64,000 nt of DNA from Mesostigma viride (GCA_009746045.1 RPFO01000106.1:1783211-1847210); one strand, 5' to 3'. Positions 46,992 through 58,614 are shown, counted from the stretch's first letter. The notes: generated by a model not told the origin, from the letters alone. Numbers and translations are program-made.

Positions 46992-49900
46992 ATGGCTAGC
47001 ATTCTATCCCGCGGACCTCATGGTATTCGTTTGGGAAGAAATCACAGTGCCAGCATGGTTTTCCTGAGATATCTCTCCACGGTCCCCCAGACCCAGCAAG
47101 CGTCTGCTTCTTCTTCCGAGCCCTGGCATGGTCGGGCTGCAGGGATTCTTCTCGCTGCTGCTGTCGCAGGGGGCCTTACTGCTGCTAGCTTCATTGACCG
47201 GGAGTCCCGGCCCATTACGGCAGCTCCATCTTTCGCCAGTAGCGCACTGTCTCACTGCGATGCCGCGAAACCTGCCCCAGGTGCGCCTCTAATCTCCTCA
47301 ACTACACCGTACTCCCCTTTAATGTAGTCAACGAGAAAGCCTGTAGTGCCCTGAACATCATTCCGTTTGTCGCCTTCTACGAGGAACTCTATTCAACAGT
47401 AAACCTTATGACAGTGTACTTAGTCCTGCTTAATACGACGGAGCATGGTATAGTCGATCAGCTATGCACGCGCCCTCGTCCCACGGGATGCGCTGCCCAC
47501 CTCCTTGCATGGAGTACTGGCTACCATGTCTGTGGCGCCATTTTCCTGGAATTAGCGCACTGGGGCATGCACCAGGATGTTGGATGCCCAAATGATGAGC
47601 GCACTGGCTCGTGGCACAGCAAACAAGGGCATAGGGCATTGACCAGGTTGGCTGGTTGGCTCATCCTCTTTTCTGGCCAGACATCTTGCCCGACCACTGC
47701 TATTTTGTCCGCCCACAGCCAGTTGGTAAGCCCACAATTAGCTTGCGACTTTCAGCTTGCATGCTTGTAGTCCTCTGCGTGGAGTGAGTAAAATGGTCGC
47801 TGCATTGTTGGTAGGGTGGATTACCAGCGGGCTGATTGGGGGCTGGGGGATTGGGTTGGGCTAATGCCCCACTTCGTTGCTTCATATCCGGCTTTGGTAT
47901 CAAACACGACGCCTTCTGCCCCATATCCAACTTTGCTGTCCAACATGACGGCTTCTGTCCCCAGTCAGGCTTCTAGCTAGTTGTTTGCCATTTGTTAACT
48001 CTGGCACTTGTGGGTCTACTTTCCCTGTCCCCCTACCCCTAGCTAGTGCAAGCTAGTGCAAGCTAGCGCAAGCTAGTGCATGCTAGTCAAAGGGCGAGCT
48101 CGCTCCTTCTCGTTGTGTATAGGGGTGGAAGGTTCCCTTATTGGTACCCACGTGACGCAGTCTATGTGTTAATGAATAGATCCCCTTCCTATTGAATTAA
48201 TTAATCCCCCTACTATTGAACTAATTAGCCCCCTACTATGTAATTACTTAATCCCCCTACTATTGAATCAATTAGCCCCCCTATTATTTAATTAATTAAT
48301 CGCCCTACTATGTAATTAATTAGTTCCCCTACTATTTAATTACTTAATCCCCCTACCCCTCTGCCCCCGACAAATCTCGCCAGGCCCATGCCAGGCTGCC
48401 GCTCCCGACAAGTCCTATCCTGAAATAACCCGCGCCCAGGTGGCGGAGCACCGCACCCTGGACAGCATGTGGGTCACGTTTGGGGACGGCGTGTACGACG
48501 TGACGGCGTTCGTGGCGGGGCACCCGGGGGGGAAGGACCGCATCATGCTGGCAGCGGGGGGCGCGGTGGAGCCCTTTTGGTCCATGTACCGCGTGCACAA
48601 CACACAAGGTAATTTTATCGGGCAGCCTCGCACACGTTTTTTACTCTTTTGCTTGTCGATGTACCGCATGCACAACACACAAGGTAATTTTACTGGTCAA
48701 CCTCCCTCAGGTCTTTGACTCTTTTTCTGGTCCATGTACTGTGTGCCCCACGGGCAAGGTGCGTAGTCTTGGAGGGCATGCTAGCGACGGTGAACTAATT
48801 AGCCACAGCCAAGCCTTTTGTTGGGACATAATGTCCCTAAAGTTGCGCCAATGGTCTGGGTGCTGCAGAGGACGGCGTTGCACAGCAGCCGTTCACATAG
48901 TGGTCCATGGCTGTAAAATAATTTCCTTCTAAGTTGTGGAAGGTGTTGTCGCTTCACCATGAAATGAAGGCTGTAGTACTCTCCCAATATATTAGGGTAA
49001 TGTCTAATACACTAAGGTAATTTGTCATTTAAATTAGTTTGGCCGCCTTACACTTGCACGGTGCCTGCCCCCTCCTCCCCTCTTGGCCCCCTTCCTCCTC
49101 CTCCCCCCCCTTCCCCTCCCCCTTCCCTTCCCCTACCCCCCTTCCCCTTCCCCCTTCCCCTCCTCCCCCCCCTTTCCCCCCCCTTTCGCCCCCCTTTCGC
49201 CCCCTTTCGCCCCCTTTCGCCCCCTTTCGCCCCCTTACCCCCTTACTCCCCCTTTCCCCCCCTTACCCCCCTTACCCCCTTACCCCCTTACCCCCTTACC
49301 CCCCCTTACCCCCCTTACCCCCTTACCCCCTTACCCCCCTTACCCCCCCTTACCCCCCTTACCCCCCTTACCCCCTTACCCCCTTACCCCCCTTACCCCC
49401 CTTACCCCCCTTACCCCCCTTACACCCCCTTACACCCCCTTACACCCCTTACACCCCCTTACACCCCTTACCCCCCTTACACCCCTTACCCCCCTTACCC
49501 CCCTTACCTCCCCTTCTCCTCCCTCCCACCCCCTCTTCCTAACACTTGCATCAGCCACGCGGGACTTGCTGGAGACGTACCGCATCGGGACTCTTCCCGA
49601 GGGGGAGCGGGGCACGCCCATGCCGGACCTCGGGTCAGACATGTGGGCCAACCAGCCAGATCGGTCAGGTACGTGCTCACGCGCGTTTGTGGTTTCTTAC
49701 TGTTTGCTGCTACAAGCTGCTATCTAAATACTTGCTATTGAAATTGCGGATCAATCGGGTATGTACTCAACTGCATTCATGTGGTACGTGGTCACGCACG
49801 CTTGTGTTTTCCCGTTCTTTGCCGCTAAAGTCAGTGATTCAAAAAATTGCTATTTAAATTGCCGATGGCCCTTGTTTCCCCCCTTGTTTTCCATTGTTTA

Positions 49901-50302
49901 TTCTTTTTCCTGTACTTTTGCTCATCCCCTGGCTGCTGTACTCCTTGATGTGCCTCTGTGCGTGGCACAAGTATTTTTTCGCTTTCTTGCTTGCCTCTCC
50001 ACGCAAGGTTATTGCTTTCATTTACGAAGTCACCCCGTACACTTCTTTCCCCCCTCCCATCGCTCGTCTCCCCCGTCCCCCCCCGCACCAGCACTGCGCG
50101 TCATCCCCGTCACCCAGCAGCCCTTCAACGCGGAGACCCCCGTGGAATACCTGCTGGCGTCCGCCGTGCAGGCCAACGACGTCTTCTTCGTCAGGCACCA
50201 CCTGCCGGTGCCCACCGTGGACGTGCGCGCGTGGCGGCTCGACCTGAGCAGTGACGAAGGGCTGCTGCCAGGTAGGGGGCCTGCACGTGGAGTTGTAGTA
50301 GC

Positions 50303-50362
<60 letters not shown>

Positions 50363-53300
50363 TCACCGTAGTAATAATATATTTGAGTATGTGATATTTT
50401 ACAAGAGTGTATTTTGGTCCCTTAGAATAAACAAAGGGGGGTAATAAATCGTTTAAAAATGGCTTCAAACAACAATGCCGGCAAGGACAACAAGGACAAC
50501 AAGGAACTCCCCGGGCCTGTTGAGCTAAACTTGATGCCACCAGAAGTATTGCACGAGTTCTGGGGCCCATCTTTTTCAGTCCAAGTTGGAATGAGATGAA
50601 TGCGAGAGACAACTCACGAAAGCTGAGAATGATGAGGAAGATTGTATTAGCAATAATACAATGAACGCAATGAACGCTGAGGGCTCAGGATGGAACTGGG
50701 CAAACTCGGGTGCTGCGGCACTCCCCAGTGCTACGCCTATGGCAGTGCTCACTGCAGCACCTGCCAGTGGACAACTGTACACTGCAATGCCATGCGACCA
50801 CGTCACTAGCGACAGCTACACTCGGCCCGTGAGACCCGGATACCCCGGATCTGGCGGGTCAAGCTAGAGCCTAGGAACAGTCTGGCACTAACTGCACGTC
50901 AGTCCACATGACACCGCAGTACCGTACGACCTGCCGTACAGTACTAAGGTGTCCCGCTCAGCCGCGGTAGGCAATACGCGGCGCGCAGGCCGGAAATCCG
51001 TGTGTCAGCCTAAGCATCTCATCTAACTGAGGGAGGGGAGGGAGGGGAGGGAGGGGAGCGAGGGGAGAGAGGGGAGAGAGGGGAGAGAGGGGAGAGAGGG
51101 GAGAGAGGGGAGAGAGGGGAGAGAGGAGCCAGAGGGGAGAGAGGGAATACAAGGATTATGATACGGCTCATTGTCAGCCCGCAAGGGTAGTCTCCCATTC
51201 TCCTGTCTGAGCGTGTACCCATACGTGGTTGTCTTGTATAAGCTGCAGAGTAGTGCTTTGTTTCTTTCTTCTCGCGCTGCCCGGTAATTTGGCGAGTTGA
51301 GGGGTGGTGTACGGGCCTGTAGGGTTGGGCACAATGGATAGTTTGGCTTGTATGGTTGGGCAGGGTCCCGTGTGGGTTCCTGTGTCTGGAAGGTACCCAC
51401 TTGATCGTTAGGAAACAGTGGATTGCAAGTTCACTCTTGGATGCTTACTTCTGTCACGCGTCCACCTGCCGTCTGCCTGAGCAAGAGCACCATGTGCCCC
51501 TTGTGCACCGTGCCAACTGCTGCAGGTCAGGACGAGTCGGGTGGCCCGCTTTCCTTTTCATTGGACGACCTGAAGACCAAGTTCCCAAAGCACACGGTGG
51601 GTGACGTAACGCCTCGTGAGGCTACCTAATGCTACCAGCTGCTCGGGTTCCTGTCGTCCAAACACGTGCCGTGTTGGGCATGCATGCCTGGCGCGTCCAG
51701 CTCTGTGTGGTTGTGCGTGTGCAATCGATGCCCCGCGGGGTGAAGCTATCCCCACACATCGCTGCAGCGGTGCCCACTCTACATCCTGTAATCAGGTACT
51801 GCTGTGATCCGGTCGTATACCCTGGAGGTATATTGCTGGTGTAGGCCTCCATGTGTGGCATGGGACATATCATGAGTTTAAATTGTGAGCGGCTGGCTTT
51901 GTGTGAAAGGTCGCACACCATCGTTTTGGCCTGCGCTGGTTGTCTCGTTGATGTACCGCTATGGACACAGGTGGGTGTTCCAGTATGCCTTCCGTCCTGC
52001 CTACAGAGCTTTGCAACGTCTTGGCGTCCTCTAATAGTAACCTTGCCTTTGGCGTATTCTATATTAGCCTCGCTTGGCCCCTGACCTTGTCAGCCTTACT
52101 TGCCCCGTCATGCACCACGCATTCCTTACCTGCTTGGCCATACATTACTCTTTCCTTACTTGCTCCGTCATGCATCATGCATCGCGTGCCTTGGCCCCGT
52201 CACCTGGGCTTCGCACTACGTGGCCACGCCTCATCGAACCTCTCTAACCATGCACCCTCCGACCCATGCCTGATCTCCGTGATCTGGGCATGCACCATCG
52301 GACCATGCACCCTCCGACCCATGCCTGATCTCCGTGATCTGGGCATGCACCATCGGACCATGCATCCTCCGACCCATGCCTGACCTCCGTGATCTGGGCA
52401 TGCACCATCGGACCATGCACCCTCCGACCCATGCCTGATCTCCTTGATCTGGGCATGCACCATCGGACCATGCACCCTCCGACCCATGCCTGATCTCCGT
52501 GATCTGGGCATGCACCGTCGGACCATGCATCCTCCGACCCATGCCTGATCTCCGTGATCTGGGCGTGCACCATCGGACCATGCACCCTCCGACCCATGCC
52601 TGATCTGAGCACGCACCATCTGATGATGCATCGTCTCACCTCGCCCCATCGAACCGTGCCGAACCTGGCCACCTGCGTGCCACCTGGCAGGTGCGCGCCA
52701 GCATCCAGTGTGCGGGGAACCGCCGTGCCGCCATGGACACTGTCAAGCCCGTGCGTGGCCTCAAATGGGGCCCTGGCGCGGTGTCCACCGCGGACTGGGG
52801 CGGCGTGCGGCTCTGCGATGTGCTGGCGCAGTACGGGATCACCGCGGACAACCACCGGGGGTTGAAGCACGTGCAGTTTGAGGGGTGGGTCACAGGTAGT
52901 TTGAAGGGTAGGGCACTCTCCCGGGAGAGGTTAGACTCCGGGTTCCACGGGTGCTCTGGGTTCCAGGGTAGATATGCCTCATGAAATACGTTGGGTAGGC
53001 ATGGCAGGTCCAGGTTTTGCTCAAGGGGTAGATTTGGTCGATGGGTTGCAGTGACTTTGGGTAGATTTGGTCGATGGTAGCCGTGACTTAACCGGTAGGA
53101 GCATTTTCGAAAGGTAGGTGGGATGGGGGGGAGGGTGGGCTGGGTTGATGCGTGCGTTCAGAGATATGGCCAGGTCTGTCGTCCTCAGAAGAGGATGCCC
53201 TGCAGGGTACCAGTCTATGCTCAATACCCTGTCGATGTGTGGGTGGGGGTGGGGTGGGTGGGGCGGGGGGGGGGGGTCTCACAGGGTCTGATGCCTACAT

Positions 53301-55806
53301 AAGCATCCTCTCGTCCCCCCCTTCCGTCCACGTCCCCCATTCACCATCCTACTGCCCTGTCTTTTTGTCCCTCTACACTCCTCACCCCAGCCCACCCCAC
53401 CGCCTCCCCTCTGTCTCTCCCTTTCTCCTCCTTCCCCTCCTTTTCTGGCTTTAATATTTACATACCCACATTCTTGACTGCCGGTTGCTTCTTTGTCATT
53501 TCTCTTTGCTGCTGTCCCAGTATGCACTGGCAACTGGATTCCCACATGCAGCCAAATAATCGCTGGCATCCTTACACTGTTTCATCCATGGCTAATCCTC
53601 TTCCCCCCCTCCCGCCCCCTCCCTTGGCACCCCCCAGCCTTGACCGGGACATGGAACATGCATACGGCGCCAGCATACCCATCGAGACGGCTACCAACCC
53701 GGCCGGTGATGTCCTGCTTGCGTTTGAGATGAACGGGGAGCCGCTGCCGATCGACCACGGCTTCCCCCTGCGGGTGATTGTGCCGGGGACGGTGGCGGCG
53801 CGCAGCGTCAAGTGGCTGCACAAGATCGTGGTGTCCAAAGTGAGCTGAAAGATTTATCTTTTCCAAAGTTGGCTGCATAAGATTCTGGTGTCCAAAGTAA
53901 GCCTGAAGATCATAAATACTAGTATATTACAAATATAATATAGATATTACAACGGTTAGCTGACCAAGATCATGACGTTAAAATTAGGTAAAGTGCGCTA
54001 TTTCCTATAAGGTGTCCAAGGTCGTGCTTTCCACGCTAAGATAAGGGAGTTTGATGTCTTAGTATTATATTACGCTGATCGAGTGCTATTTCCTATAAGG
54101 TGTCCAAGGTCGTGCTTTCCACGCTAAGATAAGGGAGTTTGATTTCTTAGTATTATATTACGCTGATCGAGTCCATGTTGTCCCAAGTAAGACCAGAGAG
54201 TTTCTTGAACCACTCTCTGGAGTTATCAATCTTTATACCCTATGATATGTTGGCAAACGTCGTGGTGCCCAAAGTAAGACACCACGTCACCACGTAAGAC
54301 GACGAGTCATGTTACACATTCATACAACACTGTGCCCGGATGTCCAAACTAGGAAATGAAAAACCGATCTTTTTTTAGCTCTACGACAAGGTGTCCAAGG
54401 TTGTATTTTTCAAAGTGCGCAAGATTTATGGGCGCCTGCTGCCTTTCCCCTCCGTTTCCTTGCGCAGGACGAGAGCGACTCCCACTGGCAGCAGGCGGAC
54501 TACAAGGGCTTCTGCCCAAGCTCGGACTGGGACAAGCTGGACTTCTCCAAGGCCCCTGCGATCCAGGAGATCCCCGTTCAGTCCGCCATCCTGTCGCCCA
54601 AGGAAGGGGACGCCAAGCCTGTCCGACCTGGTACGTAGGAATTAATGAAGCAAGCAAGAGCATCCGCGGTTCTTTAAACCTTTAATTTCTAGGGAGGTGG
54701 GGGACGAGCCATACAGCTAATTAGTCACGTGCTCCTTGGGGACTCGCGGAGCACAGTAGTACAAGGTTACATCTGGGAGATGAAGCTCGATGTGACTATC
54801 AAGCATGTTAAATAGAATAAATCCTCTGCATGCATGTCCCTTCTCTAGAGTTTGCCTATCCCTCTGTCTACATGGCTCATAAGAAACGTGCTGAAGTACC
54901 AATGTCTGTCGGGTGTGGGTTGAACAGGGCTACGCAAAGTCATCTGCATGTTCATAAACACAGCCGTTGTTTAAGATAACGTTTGATGTTAGGCATGTGG
55001 CGTGACTTTATGAACATCTGGCAAGCAGTGCCATTGGTAGAGCCTGCGAGCTGCCTGGTTTCTGGTAGAGCTCACCCTAGCGTGGCACCCGCTGCTATCT
55101 CCAGGGCCGTGGTGTGCTGCTGTATAGGTAACCAGGTGCAGCTTCTGCCTACCTTTTCCTGCTTCAAGGGGTCATGTTACTTTTGGCGCATGCTAGGAGG
55201 TAGCAAGGCTACCATGCTGCCGTTTGCCACGGTGCCAGGGTTTGATGCCTGATTACACTTAGGTAGCCATTCAAATTGCACTTCCAACATCTGCATGATG
55301 CGTGTTTAAGAAGCAGAGAGCATGAGGCAACTTGCTCATGAACTGCATGGTATCAACTCCCCGTCTCTCTGCATCCTGGCGACGCCCCTTTGCTGCGTAT
55401 CTTTTTCCCTTCTCCAGGGGATATGCTCCCTGTCGCTGGGTATGCGCTCTCTGGTGGTGGGCGGGAGATCATCCGCGTGGATGTCTCCGTCGACGGGGGG
55501 GAGACGTGGAGGGAGGCCACCCTGGAAGAGACCAGCCAGGCGCCGGGGAGGCACTGGGCTCTGCGGCGCTGGCACGCAAATCTAACCGTCCCTGCCATAA
55601 AATCAGAGAAGTCAGGCAAAGACGGGCAGAGCGGTACCGTGCGGCGCAAGCTGCAGCTTGTGTGCAAAGCGGTGGACCGTTCGTACAACGTCCAGCCCGA
55701 GCGGTTCGAGCCGATCTATAACGTGCGGGGTGTTCTGTCCAATGCGTGGCATCGGGTGGATATTCCAGTTGCTGAGACGGCCCACCACCCTGCTGCTAAG
55801 AAGTGA
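46992..55806 (+). CDS. SUOX: Sulfite oxidase, animal-type with cytochrome b5 domain, complete (nine exons)
   Basis: Oxidises sulfite to sulfate with a molybdopterin centre, passing electrons via heme b5 to cytochrome c. Exons: 46992-47280, 48384-48608, 49555-49668, 50092-50271, 51526-51596, 52691-52884, 53638-53839, 54468-54630, 55418-55806; all phases agree (608 residues). Residues 1-~45 are Arg/Ser-rich and suit a mitochondrial presequence, followed by the hydrophobic [17 protein letters not shown], as in intermembrane-space proteins. The cytochrome b5 domain (~105-175) has HPGG His143 and His168 (MYRVHN), the 25-residue heme-ligand spacing of vertebrate SUOX. Mo domain: [38 protein letters not shown] with the Mo-ligand Cys300, [22 protein letters not shown]. 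The dimerisation domain is in exon 9 (VSVDGGETW). Land-plant SUOX lacks the heme domain, so nitrate reductase or plant-type SUOX is excluded; there is no FAD domain. Confidence 0.94.
48150..48190 (+). mobile_element. Solo LINE 3' terminus in SUOX intron 1
   Basis: CCCACGTGACGCAGTCTATGTGTTAAT repeats the terminus of the LINE at 37.7 kb. It is followed by the TTAATTAA-rich tandem array. Confidence 0.5.
48180..48360. repeat. ~24-bp ATTAATTAATCCCCCTACTATTGAA array in SUOX intron 1
   Basis: About seven degenerate units, possibly grown from a LINE tail. It ends about 25 bp before the exon 2 acceptor at 48383. Confidence 0.85.
48581..48765 (+). repeat. 75-bp tandem copies of the SUOX exon 2 / intron 2 junction
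   Basis: TCCATGTACCGCGTGCACAA plus CACACAAG/GTAATTTTA begins at 48581 (real donor at 48608/48609). It recurs at 48656 with an intact GTAATTTTA donor, and at 48731 in a diverged form ending GGGCAAG/GTGCGT. The period is exactly 75 bp. The copies encode versions of SMYRVHNTQ that contain the second heme ligand His. Confidence 0.92.
49075..49540. repeat. C-rich array (CCCCCTTA)n ending at the SUOX exon 3 acceptor
   Basis: Runs of C4-6 separated by TTA, TTT(CG) or TTACA, becoming more regular rightwards. It ends within about 20 bp of the acceptor at 49554. The transcript strand is pyrimidine-rich. Confidence 0.93.
49658..49866 (+). repeat. Tandem duplication of the SUOX exon 3 / intron 3 junction
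   Basis: GATCGGTCAG/GTACGTGCTCA at 49659 recurs as GATCAATCGG/GTATGTACTCA at 49749. Both are followed by related intron sequence (CACGC, TTGTG, TTGC(C/T)GCTA, TTGCTATT, AAATTGC). Confidence 0.8.
50302..50361. repeat. (AAT)n microsatellite, ~20 copies
   Basis: Uninterrupted AAT/ATA trinucleotides, 30 bp downstream of the SUOX exon 4 donor (50271/50272). Confidence 0.96.
51026..51148. repeat. Purine-rich (GAGAGAGGGGA)n array in SUOX intron 4
   Basis: Short units of GAGAGAGGGGA and GGGAGGGGA over about 120 bp. Here the purine strand is the transcript strand. Confidence 0.9.
52240..52640. repeat. 55-bp tandem repeat, ~7 copies, upstream of SUOX exon 6
   Basis: The unit contains ACCATGCACCCTCCGACCCA and GATCTGGGCATGCACCATCGG with few variants. 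It ends about 50-70 bp before the exon 6 acceptor at 52690. Confidence 0.94.
52872..53095 (+). repeat. Degenerate short repeats derived from the SUOX exon 6 donor
   Basis: The donor context TTTGAGG/GGTGGGTCACAGG is echoed by TTTGAAGGGTAGGG and several GGGTAGATTTGG-type words over 200 bp. Similarity is limited. Confidence 0.4.
53813..54275 (+). repeat. Tandem and dispersed copies of the SUOX exon 7 / intron 7 junction
   Basis: TGGCTGCACAAGATCGTGGTG plus TCCAAA/GTGAGCTGAA at 53813 recurs 57 bp later as TGGCTGCATAAGATTCTGGTG plus TCCAAAGTAAGCCTGAA. Weaker echoes occur at about 53955, twice within an 88-bp direct repeat (53997 and 54085), and at about 54250 (GTCGTGGTGCCCAAAGTAAGA). Confidence 0.85.
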
Positions 55807-55839
55807 GATCAATGGTTAGCTCTTCCACTTTGCCTCATT

Positions 55840-56009
55840 CATTATTTAATTAATTAATCTACACGTATAACTGCGTCATGTGAGCATTAAGTCCTCAGGG
55901 AATGGAATATGGGATGGATGGATGGATGGATGTAGCTATACGTAGTTCCTAAATAGCATATGTACATCATCCATTCCATCCCATGTTCCCATTCCACTGA
56001 GGACTTATG
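55840..56009. mobile_element. Fold-back of two opposing LINE 3' ends
   Basis: A TTAATTAA tail plus ACTGCGTCATGTGAGCATTAAG and TCCTCAGGG runs leftward-ending. About 110 bp later the inverse TTCCCATTCCACTGAGGACTTATG appears. The arms pair imperfectly over ~40 bp. Confidence 0.6.
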
Positions 56010-56200
56010 AAGTGAGACAACTATGCCTGGACGCATGGCGATCCAGCGCCGCACGTGGAAGGACTAGGGTAGTTGTCTGGGAGGAAAGACGCGAAGGCCG
56101 CGGGAGTTATCTCTAGGAAGACCTGCACGGAAGGAGACAGACGGTAACAAGAAAGGTTGATAGGGAAAACACACACACACACACACACACAAAAAAAAAG
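56010..56200 (+). mobile_element. Partial second copy of the 6.5-kb MITE-like element
   Basis: GTGAGACAACTATGCCTGGA and the following ~180 bp match 6518-6700. The right inverted terminus is not preserved; the copy ends in CA- and A-rich sequence that continues to about 56420. Confidence 0.6.
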
Positions 56201-56580
56201 TACTAAGAAGGAAAAGAGGGAATGCATACACACATACACGAAGGAGCTAAAAGAAAAGACAAGGAGTACACATTACAAAGGGAAAAAGAAAAAGTAAAAG
56301 AAAGAAAGAAAAAAGAAAAGAAAATGTAAATATTAATGTGAAGTGAGGCAACTAATAATACAAACAATAATAAATAAAGACAAAGTGAAGAGCTAGTAAT
56401 AATAATGAAAAAAACAAAAATGGATTAAAGAAAGAGGTCATTGCTGGGATATGGTGAGGCGCAGGACAGTATGGGTCAGGAGTTCCATGTTTCAGCGCCC
56501 ATATGCTCACGTGGCATGTGCAGTTAAAAAAATTAATAAATTAAATTATAACATGCCTCCGTTGGGAGATCATGTAGCAC

Positions 56581-58614
56581 ATATTCCTTGATCCATCCAT
56601 CCATCCATCCCGAGCCACGAGGTAGCCATGGCTGACGGCGGAGCTCATAACTTTCACGTTTGAGCACCGAATTACGCCGTGAATATCACAGTCGACGCGT
56701 CTTTCTACGACGCACATGCTGATATAATTTTCCGACGCTATTACGCAATATACGATGAGCAAACGGCTCTCGACGCAACGCAGCCTGACGGCTGCACTCG
56801 GCAATGAAAATACGTCTGCAGCTTCGGCTGCAGCTTCGCCCTCAGGCCCGGCAGGCAGCTAGCGGTGACACTAGTCGCGCACTGGTGGTCGCCCAGCACC
56901 CGCCCGGGCTTCCCGCCTCGCCTTCAGCCTCGCCCGAGCCCAAACGCAGCCGCCCAACCGAACCTAGCTGGTCTGAGTACGACTTTGACGTTGACGAGTT
57001 ATTTTCAATCTTTGACGTCAACAGACCCGGCTATTTCGACAGGGCACCTATCCGGATCCTGGAGCTTTTGTTTTATTGGTCGTATGCCTCCCTTTTCGAC
57101 CTGTGCCAGCGCCTCCAACGCCATAAATGCTTCCGCAGCCAGTCTGACGGCCAGTTCCAGCCTCGTGCACCTGACCTGTCTCAGCTGGACGCGACCGCGC
57201 CTTCAGCTTGCCGCCCTCTTTTCCATCCTTCAGCGCAGTGCCATTGACGTCTGGCGCCCCATCCCCCTGACCGAATCCGCCCTCCTCCTCCACCTCAACG
57301 AAGCCCTCTCACAGCACGTGACGCCCCTAGCTGCAGATGTGGCAGCTGTGAGTCGCACGCTGGCTGCTGAGCTCCCCACCATCCCCACCGCCACCGCCAC
57401 CCTCCTCGCCTCCTCCACCGCCACCACCCCCACCTCCGACGCCATCACCGCCCAGCTCCGTGAAATCGACCAGCGTCTTAAAGACAACGCAATCGCCATC
57501 GAGGTCCTGCAGAACACCGCCGGCCTCACCGCCCAGGCGGTGAAGGACATTGCCGCCAAGCCAGCCCCTGCTGGCCTGGCCGGCGATGCTCCTCCCATCA
57601 CGACCTGGGCGGACATGCTTAAGCAGCACACCCGACCTCCACCACCTCCGCCGTCGCAGCACAGCTCCAGCGGCAGACGCTTGACCTCCGCGAGGAGGCC
57701 GAGCTCGCCAAGCGCAGCCTTAACGTCATTGTCAAGAATCTCAAGATGGAGGAAGGTGAGAATTCCGAGAAGCTTGCGCGTGCTTTTGAGAGAGGTATCC
57801 TTGATCGCATGGGCCTTACTGGTGAGATCGAGCTGGCCGCCCACCGCCTTCCCCGCGCGCGGGGTAAGGCAGGGCCGCCCCCGCTCCTTCTCACCTTTAA
57901 GACCCCGGCGGACAAGATTTCTTTTCTCAGACGCCGCAAGCGGCTCGAGAAGACTCTCTTCACCCTTGATGACGACCTGACCCTGGCGCAGCAACAACGG
58001 CGACGGGAGCTATGGCCGACCTACCTCCAGCTCCGGCAGACCAAGGCGGGACAGCCGGTGTACTGGAATGAGGGGGCGGCCATCTACGTCGGCCACATGA
58101 GCCCTGGCAGGCGACCCCCGCGGCCCCAGCGACTCCAGGCGCCCCAGCTTAGGGGAATACAGCAGTAGTAGTGTAGAATAGATAGACCGTGGCCATGTAC
58201 ATGTACGCCTCCGAGAGGCCCTATCCCAGCTAAGCCACGCGCTTTATTTAATCATGTACATGTGTGCCTATGATGAGCCACACTCCAGATGATGCCTAGC
58301 TTTATTTAGTTATGTTGTGCCCATGCAGGGAGTAACTCTCTGCTGAGCCGCCATGCCCTAGCTTCTTTGTATAGCTATGCTGATCTCCCCCCCCATGACA
58401 GGCTCCCCCTGATCGTTGGGCATAGCTTGAAGATCATGGGGATGCACGTGCCCTGGTGCACCTAGAGCAAGGGTCCGTTACATCCCCACCCTTGCAGGAA
58501 GTAGCTTAGGATGTATGATAGGCCATATGCCCCCTCTCAAGGGCTATGTGCTACATATACTCCGCAACGGAGTTATGTTACAATTCAATTCAATTCAATT
58601 CAATATTCCTTGAT
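56581..58614 (+). mobile_element. ORF1-only LINE derivative with 12-bp target-site duplication
   Basis: ATATTCCTTGAT at 56581-56592 is repeated exactly at 58603-58614 and bounds a 2,010-bp insertion. The 3' end is a short tail of ATTCA repeats (about 58581-58602), typical of non-LTR retrotransposons. Only ORF1 lies inside; there is no endonuclease or reverse transcriptase. The ORF1 therefore probably moved by using another element's enzymes. Confidence 0.85.
56804..58168 (+). pseudogene. LINE ORF1 (L1 ORF1p-like nucleic-acid-binding protein), frameshifted
   Basis: Three frames must be joined (shifts near 57110 and 57640). A helical middle part (LREIDQRLKDNAIAIEVLQN) is followed by RSLNVIVKNLKMEEGE, AHRLPRARGKAGPPPLLLTF, RRRKRLEKTLFTLDDDLT and YWNEGAAIYVG. 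This is the RRM-like plus C-terminal-domain layout of LINE ORF1 (Transposase_22-type): an RNA-binding chaperone that coats element RNA. No CCHC zinc knuckle is visible. Two frameshifts make it non-functional as it stands. Confidence 0.75.
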
